DNA of 64,000 nt. Origin: Streptomyces venezuelae ATCC 10712. GTDB lineage: Bacteria > Actinomycetota > Actinomycetes > Streptomycetales > Streptomycetaceae. Below the pieces are notes generated by a model that saw only the letters and a program-made list of their open reading frames with translations, searched no databases and was not told where the DNA came from. Where the stretch lies: contig NZ_CP029197.1 of the NCBI RefSeq assembly GCF_008639165.1, positions 1 to 64,000 on the forward strand, in the 5' to 3' direction. The translations under genes were made by a program, and so were the position numbers. Of this stretch, positions 58,188-64,000 are shown in pieces; positions within the stretch are counted from its first letter, which is position 1; every line of letters begins with the position of its first letter.

Positions 58188-58931
58188 CTACACCGGCCGC
58201 ACCGGCACGGTGACGAAGGTCCTTCCCGCCTCGTTCTCGACGACGACCGCCCGGACGTTCCCCGGGTCGACCGCCGCCGAGCCGTCGAGCGAGGCGCCCT
58301 TGCCCTCGCCACCGCCCGGCGCCGCTCCCACGACCCAGCTTCCCGCGGTGGTCCGGGTGCCGTCGCGGCCGACGACGACGAGCGTGCAGCGCTCGCCGGG
58401 GGGCAGCCCCGTCACAGCCGCGTGGACGCGGACCCAGCCGGCGGCCGGGGTGACCCGTACGGTCATGCGGGCGCCGCTGGTGGTGTCGGTGGCGGAGGCC
58501 ACCCGGGTGCCGGGGGGCGGGGTGGCGGGAGCCGTCGTGGTGGTCGGCTGCGGGGGCAGGGCGACCGTCGGGTCCGGGCCCGAGACGGCAGTGCCCGCCC
58601 AGAACACTCCGGCGAGCGCCGCGGCCGCCGCGAGGCCGATCAGGCCGCGGCTCCGGTTCCGGTTCCGGTTCCGGGCGGCGGTGCGCTCGCCGCGCATCTG
58701 GCGCAAGGTGCGCTGGAGGAGCAGGTCTCCGCCAGGCGGCGGGCCGTCGAGGAAGGCCTCCCGGGGCACTTCTCCGAGTGCCGTTTCCATGTCGCGCAGG
58801 GCGTCCGCCTCCTGCCGGCAGGCCGCGCAGTCGTTCATGTGCGCTGCCACGCGCCGGGTGTCGGCGTCGTCGAGGACGCCGAGGACGTACGGGCCGAGGA
58901 GTTCCTCCTCCTCGTGCTGCTGCCGGTTCAT
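58188..58931 (-). CDS. Zinc-finger anti-sigma factor, membrane-bound
   Basis: 247 residues from ATG 58931, overlapping the sigma stop (ATGA). The N-terminal zf-HC2 domain has His31, Cys35 and Cys38 (HMNDCAAC) in the HxxxCxxC pattern of ZAS anti-sigma factors. One membrane span lies around residues 95-117 (GLIGLAAAAALAGVFWAGTA), then an external region with RVASATDTTSGARM. It holds its sigma factor until a signal releases it. Confidence 0.93.
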   Translation of the reverse strand: MNRQQHEEEELLGPYVLGVLDDADTRRVAAHMNDCAACRQEADALRDMETALGEVPREAFLDGPPPGGDLLLQRTLRQMRGERTAARNRNRNRSRGLIGLAAAAALAGVFWAGTAVSGPDPTVALPPQPTTTTAPATPPPGTRVASATDTTSGARMTVRVTPAAGWVRVHAAVTGLPPGERCTLVVVGRDGTRTTAGSWVVGAAPGGGEGKGASLDGSAAVDPGNVRAVVVENEAGRTFVTVPVRPV

Positions 58932-59506
58932 GCGACCACCTCCCTGAGTCCGGCGGGCTGCTGGGGCGCGCTCGGCCGGTTTCCTTCTCTGAACGTCTCG
59001 CGGAGCGCCTTCAGGGCGTAGTGCGAGCGGGACTTGACGGTGCCGGCCGGGATGCCGAGGCTGTCGGCGGCCTCCGCGACGCTCCGCTCGCGGTAGTACA
59101 GCTCGGTCAGCACGTCCCGGTGCTCGGGGGACAGCCGGTCGAGCGCGCCGAGGACGGTCATGGTGTCGACGACCGAGTCGGCGTGGTCGTTCTCGACGGG
59201 GGGTGTCGCGGGCGATTCCGCGACCTCGGCGGGCCGGGCGGCCTTGGCGCGGTAGCGGTCGGTGATGATGTTCCGGGCGACGGTGAGGAGCCAGCCGCGG
59301 ACCGAGCCCTTTCCGTTGACGAGGGCGTCGGCGTGGCGCCAGGCCCTGATGAGGGTCTCCTGCACGACGTCCTCCGCGGTGGCGCGGTCGCCGGTGAGGC
59401 GGGTGGCGTACGCGAGGACGGCGTGGCCGTGTTCCTCGTACACCGCCCTGATGAGCGCTTCGTCGGTTGATCCCCGCCTGCTGCGGGGCCATCGTGGTCC
59501 GGCCAT
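58928..59506 (-). CDS. ECF RNA polymerase sigma factor
   Basis: 192 residues from ATG 59506 (an ATG at 59578 is also possible). Region 2: AYATRLTGDRATAEDVVQET and LIRAWRHADALV. Region 4: LDRLSPEHRDVLTELYYRER, SLGIPAGTVKSRSHYALKAL. Coupled to the anti-sigma gene. The SigL/SigK-like ECF groups have this gene pair. Probable regulon: the adjacent lipoprotein and surface proteins, as inferred from position. Confidence 0.93.
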   Translation of the reverse strand: MAGPRWPRSRRGSTDEALIRAVYEEHGHAVLAYATRLTGDRATAEDVVQETLIRAWRHADALVNGKGSVRGWLLTVARNIITDRYRAKAARPAEVAESPATPPVENDHADSVVDTMTVLGALDRLSPEHRDVLTELYYRERSVAEAADSLGIPAGTVKSRSHYALKALRETFREGNRPSAPQQPAGLREVVA

Positions 59507-59614
59507 CCCATCCACTCCGTCTGCGGTGCCAGCGTCGTCGGCGCCGGTTGCGCCGTGCCCCACACGCGCCGCCTGCACCGTCGGTTCATGTGAGCCGGGT
59601 CACATGGAGCCGGG

Positions 59615-60634
59615 TCAGCAGTGGCGGCCCTCGTTGACGCAGGTGACGAGTCGCGCCATCCGCTCGTCCGTCATCACGTTGACGAACATGGCGTGGTCGG
59701 TCTTGGGGCTGTGGCGCTGTTCGGGGAAGGAGTCGAGGGCGATCGGCGCGTCGGCGGGGGGTGCGTCGTAGGAGAGGGTGATGCGGAGTTCGGGGACGGC
59801 GAAGGTGTTCTGGGGGCAGACGCCGTTGGGGGCGGGGAAGAGCAGGTGGGTGCGGCCGGGGGTGGCCGTGTCCAGGCCGTTCCAGCAGCTGGGGAAGACG
59901 AGCGTACGGGTGAGTCGGTCGCCCGCCGGGCAGCGTGGGTAGCGGGTGGTGGCGCGGTCGGGGAGGCTCGTACAGCTCCAGCGGGCCTTGACGCCTTCGT
60001 CGGTGCGGGCGGTGTACGCGACGGCGTCGCCGGTGAGGGCGCGCAGGAAGCGGGGCATGGGAACGACCTTGCCGGCCGGGTTTCCGTGGAAGCCGATGCG
60101 GACGTCGGCCGGGGTAAGGATGCGTCCGGTGTTGCCGTGGGCGGCGGCCTTCTCGTACGGCCGTGTCGCGGGCAGGTCGGGGCGGCGGAGGACCGGCCAG
60201 TAGTAGGTGGAGCGGTCGCCGCCGCGGCAGGTGGTGGGGGCGGCGGCGAGGCTCGCGTCGGTCGAGAAGGCGTCGGTGGAGCGGTTGCCGACGTAGGCGT
60301 GGGTGTGGTGGGCGCCGTTGCGGAGTCCGGGTGAGACGACGAGGTTGTCCTGGTTGTAGTGGGCTTCCTCGTTGCGCCCGCAGTCGACGGTGAAGGAGCC
60401 GGTGGAGGCGTCGGGTCCCGGGCGGACGGACGTCTGCGGGGCGGGCGGTGGTACGTCGTGGATGTCGACGAAGTCGCCGGGAGCGGGCGCCGCGGCGGGG
60501 GCGGGTGCGCCGGACCCGGGCTCGCGCGCGCTCCCTCCGCCGGTCACGCCGAGGACCGCGGCGGTCAGGGCGCCCCCCAGGACCAGGCAGAGCAGCGGAA
60601 CGAGCGGTCGGTGTTCTCTCCCCATGGCGGTCAC
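59615..60634 (-). CDS. DUF1996-domain secreted protein
   Basis: 339 residues from GTG 60634 (ATG 60625 alternative). A signal-anchor (LVPLLCLVLGGALTAAVLGV) then a Pro/Ala linker. DUF1996 features: NLVVSPGLRNGAHHTHAYVG, HAMFVNVMTDERMARLVTCV and SCWNGLDTATPGRTHLLFPA, with several disulphide-type cysteines. The family is extracellular with unknown function; some fungal and actinomycete members are associated with cell-wall or plant-biomass binding. Confidence 0.9.
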   Translation of the reverse strand: MTAMGREHRPLVPLLCLVLGGALTAAVLGVTGGGSAREPGSGAPAPAAAPAPGDFVDIHDVPPPAPQTSVRPGPDASTGSFTVDCGRNEEAHYNQDNLVVSPGLRNGAHHTHAYVGNRSTDAFSTDASLAAAPTTCRGGDRSTYYWPVLRRPDLPATRPYEKAAAHGNTGRILTPADVRIGFHGNPAGKVVPMPRFLRALTGDAVAYTARTDEGVKARWSCTSLPDRATTRYPRCPAGDRLTRTLVFPSCWNGLDTATPGRTHLLFPAPNGVCPQNTFAVPELRITLSYDAPPADAPIALDSFPEQRHSPKTDHAMFVNVMTDERMARLVTCVNEGRHC

Positions 60635-60715
60635 CGTCGCCGGTTCGTGGCGCCGGAGTCAACCGGGGATCAGCCGGGTGCCCGGCAGTCGGGCACTGCT
60701 GTTCGGCATGCGGTC

Positions 60716-60733
60716 GGAAACGTGACCGTTTCC
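60716..60733. promoter_or_regulatory. Perfect 18-base inverted repeat, divergent DUF1996 / protease region
   Basis: GGAAACG at 60716-60722 and CGTTTCC at 60727-60733 with TGAC between. It lies in the 275-base gap between DUF1996 (start 60634) and the protease (start 60910). Another repeat, TTGACG/CGTCAA (60870-60875, 60883-60888), lies nearer the protease start. Candidate operators; the regulator is not in the immediate neighbourhood. Confidence 0.55.
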
Positions 60734-60909
60734 CGGAGGAGTTGGCGGGATCGCGTGTGCGAGATGGAGGCGATGCGGAGATGGCTTTGAGAAACCTTGT
60801 TGAATAAGCCTTACTCCGGGTTCCCACTTGATTTGCTCCTGCCAACTCGCACAGGGTTCTCTCGAACGTTTGACGCCCCACACGTCAACACGAGGAGAGA
60901 TCCACCTTC

Positions 60910-62109
<1,200 letters not shown>

Positions 62110-62129
62110 CCGCAGGCGCAGTGCGAGAT

Positions 62130-62158
62130 GTGGCCCCCCACACACCGTGGGGGGCCAC
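62130..62158. terminator. Hairpin after protease gene
   Basis: Stem GTGGCCCCCCA/TGGGGGGCCAC (62130-62140, 62148-62158), seven-base loop, 20 bases after the protease stop. Confidence 0.9.
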
Positions 62159-62195
62159 CTCCTCGTGTCCGTACGGATTGCTGGATACTGCTGCG

Positions 62196-63023
62196 ATGCC
62201 GCAGCCGCAGCCCGCCGTGCAGCCCGAACCGATATCGGCCGACCCGCCGCACCGCGCCGAGCGCACCCTGCTCACCCAGTCGTGGCTCGACCTCGCCTTC
62301 CTGCACTGGGCCATGGACCCCGCCGAGGTGGCCCCGCTGCTGCCCGCCGGGACCGTGCCCGACACGCTCGACGGGGTCACCTACGTCGGGCTCGTGGCCT
62401 TCCGGATGCATCGGGTCGGCTGGTTCCGGCTCCCCGGCATCCCCTATCTCGGCAGCTTTCCCGAGACGAACGTCCGGCTCTACTCGGTCGACGGGCACGG
62501 GCGCCGCGGCGTCGTCTTCCGCTCCCTGGACGCCTCCCGGCTCATCCCCGTGGCCGTCGGCCGGTGGGCGTTCCGCATCCCGTACGTCTGGTCGAGGATG
62601 AGCGTCCGCAGCGAGGGCTCCACCGTGACGTACACCAGCAGCCGGCGGTGGCCCGGCCCACGCGGGGCGCGCAGCGCGATCAGCGTGGAGGTCGGCGAGC
62701 GGGTGGCGGAGCCCACCGCGCTCGAACACTTCCTGACCGCGCGCTGGGGCATGCACAGCGCGTTCCTCGGGCGGCCGCTGTACCTCCCGAACACCCATCC
62801 GCGCTGGCCGCTGCACCGCGCGACGCTCCTCGACCTCGACGAGACGCTGCTCGCCGCGGCCGGTCTGGAGCGGCCGCTCGGGGCGCCCGTAAGCGTCCTG
62901 TACTCGCCGGGCGTCCCGGTCCGCTTCAGCGGGCCGCCCCGGCAGCCGTCCGTCGTAGGAGTGCCGCGCCCGCGCGGGGCAGGGGTCAGCGCGGTGGGAT
63001 CGAGGTTTCGGCCGCTGCCTTGA
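62196..63023 (+). CDS. DUF2071 (YqjF-like) protein
   Basis: 275 residues from ATG 62196. Features: LTQSWLDLAFLHWAMDPAEV, GVTYVGLVAFRMHRVGWFRL, FPETNVRLYSVDGHGRRGVV and GRWAFRIPYVWSRMSV, typical of the YqjF/DUF2071 family (acetoacetate-decarboxylase-like fold). Function unknown. Its 3' end overlaps the convergent SRPBCC gene by 38 bases, so the tail (GVSAVGSRFRPLP) is likely extra. Confidence 0.9.
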   Translation: MPQPQPAVQPEPISADPPHRAERTLLTQSWLDLAFLHWAMDPAEVAPLLPAGTVPDTLDGVTYVGLVAFRMHRVGWFRLPGIPYLGSFPETNVRLYSVDGHGRRGVVFRSLDASRLIPVAVGRWAFRIPYVWSRMSVRSEGSTVTYTSSRRWPGPRGARSAISVEVGERVAEPTALEHFLTARWGMHSAFLGRPLYLPNTHPRWPLHRATLLDLDETLLAAAGLERPLGAPVSVLYSPGVPVRFSGPPRQPSVVGVPRPRGAGVSAVGSRFRPLP

Positions 63024-63444
63024 TCCGGGCGCCGAAGGCGTCGGCGTCCTTGCGGGCGGCGGAGACCGCGAGGCCGGCGAGGAGCTTGCCCAGGCCGTGG
63101 CCTTCGAGCACGTTGAAGATCCGGACCCGGGTGCGGCCGCCGGGGAGCGGTTCCAGGTCGTAGCCGCCTTCGCGGGCGGTGACGAGGTTCTTGGAGTCCT
63201 CGGCCCAGCGCAGCTTCAGGGGCGGTTCGAGGGCGGTGACGCGGATCGCCCGGCCGGTGGTCATGCCGGCGTCCTTGACGGTGCTGCGGAAAACGGTGCC
63301 CACGGCGGTCGGGCCGTCGGGGACCCGTTCGATCCTGAGGACCCGCGGGCTGAACTGCGGATCGTTGCGTCCGTCGGCCAGGTAGGCGAAGACGTCCTCG
63401 ACCGGCCGGTCGACCTCGAACGTCGCTTCGAACTGTCCTGTCAT
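62986..63444 (-). CDS. SRPBCC-family protein
   Basis: 152 residues. QFEATFEVDRPVEDVFAYLA, DPQFSPRVLRIERV and a long C-terminal helix (LEGHGLGKLLAGLAVSAARK) fit the SRPBCC/polyketide-cyclase-like fold, distinct from the protein at 6833. ATG 63444 follows AGAGGTGCCCG. Convergent with and overlapping DUF2071. Ligand unknown. Confidence 0.88.
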   Translation of the reverse strand: MTGQFEATFEVDRPVEDVFAYLADGRNDPQFSPRVLRIERVPDGPTAVGTVFRSTVKDAGMTTGRAIRVTALEPPLKLRWAEDSKNLVTAREGGYDLEPLPGGRTRVRIFNVLEGHGLGKLLAGLAVSAARKDADAFGARIKAAAETSIPPR

Positions 63445-63545
63445 CGGGCACCTCTGATCGGTCGTGCTGCGCCCCGCCCGCGTCGTGGCCGGCGCGGCGT
63501 TCGCCCGCGCGGCACCGCCGCCACCTGCGGAGCGGCATCACGACC

Positions 63546-64000
63546 CTACGTGACAGTGGGTCGGTCCGCCCGGCGAGCGATGACCTCCCCCAGCCGGTAC
63601 GTCTCCGCCGCCGTGCCCCCGAGGACCGCTGTCCGCTCGGTGTCGCTCAGTGCCGCGAGGAGCTTCCGGGCGGTCGCCAGGGTGCGTCCGTACGAGGCCG
63701 CCAGGGTGCAGACGGGCCAGTCGGAGCCGTACATCAGGCGCCGCGGGCCGAACGCGTCGAGCAGCGTGTCGGCGTACGGCCGCAGGTCGCGGACGGTCCA
63801 GCTCCGCCAGTCGGCCTCGGTGTGCAGCCCCGAGAGCTTGCCCGTGGTGTTCGGCAGGGCGGCGAAGGCGCGCAGCCGGGTGGCCCAGGGTTCGAGCGCG
63901 CCGCTCGCGACCGGCGGTTTCGCCCCGTGGTCGAGGACGAAGGCCAGCTCCGGGAGCTCCCGGGCGGCGGTGGTCGCGGCGGGCAGCTGGTGCGGGAGGA
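63546..64000 (-). CDS. Amidohydrolase family protein (partial, runs off window)
   Basis: The C-terminal 151 codons of a minus-strand gene; the start lies beyond 64000. It reads LAFVLDHGAKPPV, NTTGKLSGLHTEA, DWRSWTVRDLRPYADTLLDA, GPRRLMYGSDWPVCTLAASY and ends AAETYRLGEVI. HGAKPPV, NTTGKLSG and MYGSDWPV match amidohydrolase_2 (L-fuconolactonase-like/2-pyrone-4,6-dicarboxylate hydrolase-like) enzymes, where the Asp of GSDW binds metal. Probably a lactone hydrolase. Confidence 0.88.
   Translation of the reverse strand, partial: LPHQLPAATTAARELPELAFVLDHGAKPPVASGALEPWATRLRAFAALPNTTGKLSGLHTEADWRSWTVRDLRPYADTLLDAFGPRRLMYGSDWPVCTLAASYGRTLATARKLLAALSDTERTAVLGGTAAETYRLGEVIARRADRPTVT

Overview
The window looks like the end of a linear Streptomyces replicon (chromosome arm or large linear plasmid). 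DNA is very GC-rich, coding frames have the G/C-biased third positions of actinomycetes, GTG starts are common, and families typical of Streptomyces are present (ECF/SigE sigma factors, the 170-residue CxxC protein family, MpaB oxygenase, COG4315 lipoproteins, PASTA-less Ser/Thr kinases). The first 95 bases are four back-to-back perfect palindromes, each with the same TCC centre (GGA on the complementary strand). This is how Streptomyces telomeres are built, so base 1 is probably at or close to a DNA end.

Bases 1-5,500 are subtelomeric: telomere-like hairpins, an HTH protein resembling terminal proteins (Tpg) transcribed toward the end, two small conserved genes, an orphan Imm1-type immunity gene, and decayed IS21 (istB) and ISL3 transposase pieces. 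From 5.9 to 8.9 kb is an SDR / SRPBCC / CrtI-like FAD oxidoreductase operon. From 8.9 to 16.7 kb intact genes (SigE-type sigma factor with a membrane partner, GNAT, Ser/Thr kinase, EF-hand protein) alternate with broken ones: metallophosphoesterase, ISL3 tail, frameshifted mannosyltransferase-like gene and a deleted sacsin-like/DUF3883 ATPase. A two-repeat type I-E CRISPR relic lies between the GNAT and kinase genes.

From 16.7 to 31.5 kb come hypotheticals, an NTF2-fold protein, a DHA2 MFS pump with divergent TetR regulator and paired operators, an enoyl-CoA hydratase homologue, a LysR/MFS divergent pair, a 5'-truncated beta-propeller gene, a 1298-residue secreted multidomain SGNH hydrolase and a ricin-type lectin. 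From 31.7 to 36.5 kb is a tightly coupled three-gene operon: a membrane-anchored CHAT protease, a 168-residue protein and a multi-span membrane protein. It is the best candidate here for an undescribed system.

From 36.9 to 48.7 kb are a methyltransferase, a double-VOC protein, an NlpC/P60 hydrolase, a TIGR03086 protein, a carotenoid-oxygenase relic, a LacI-controlled transporter plus C45 acyltransferase cluster, an APH-like kinase, and a MerR/quinone-oxidoreductase pair. From 48.9 to 64 kb are a large secreted alpha/beta hydrolase, a polyprenyl synthase/MpaB operon, an ABC-2 exporter, a cold shock protein, a COG4315 lipoprotein next to an ECF sigma/anti-sigma pair, a DUF1996 protein, a subtilisin-like protease, DUF2071 and SRPBCC proteins, and a partial amidohydrolase running off the right edge. 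Several strong hairpin terminators separate these units.

All assignments come from reading motifs by eye; no database search was possible.
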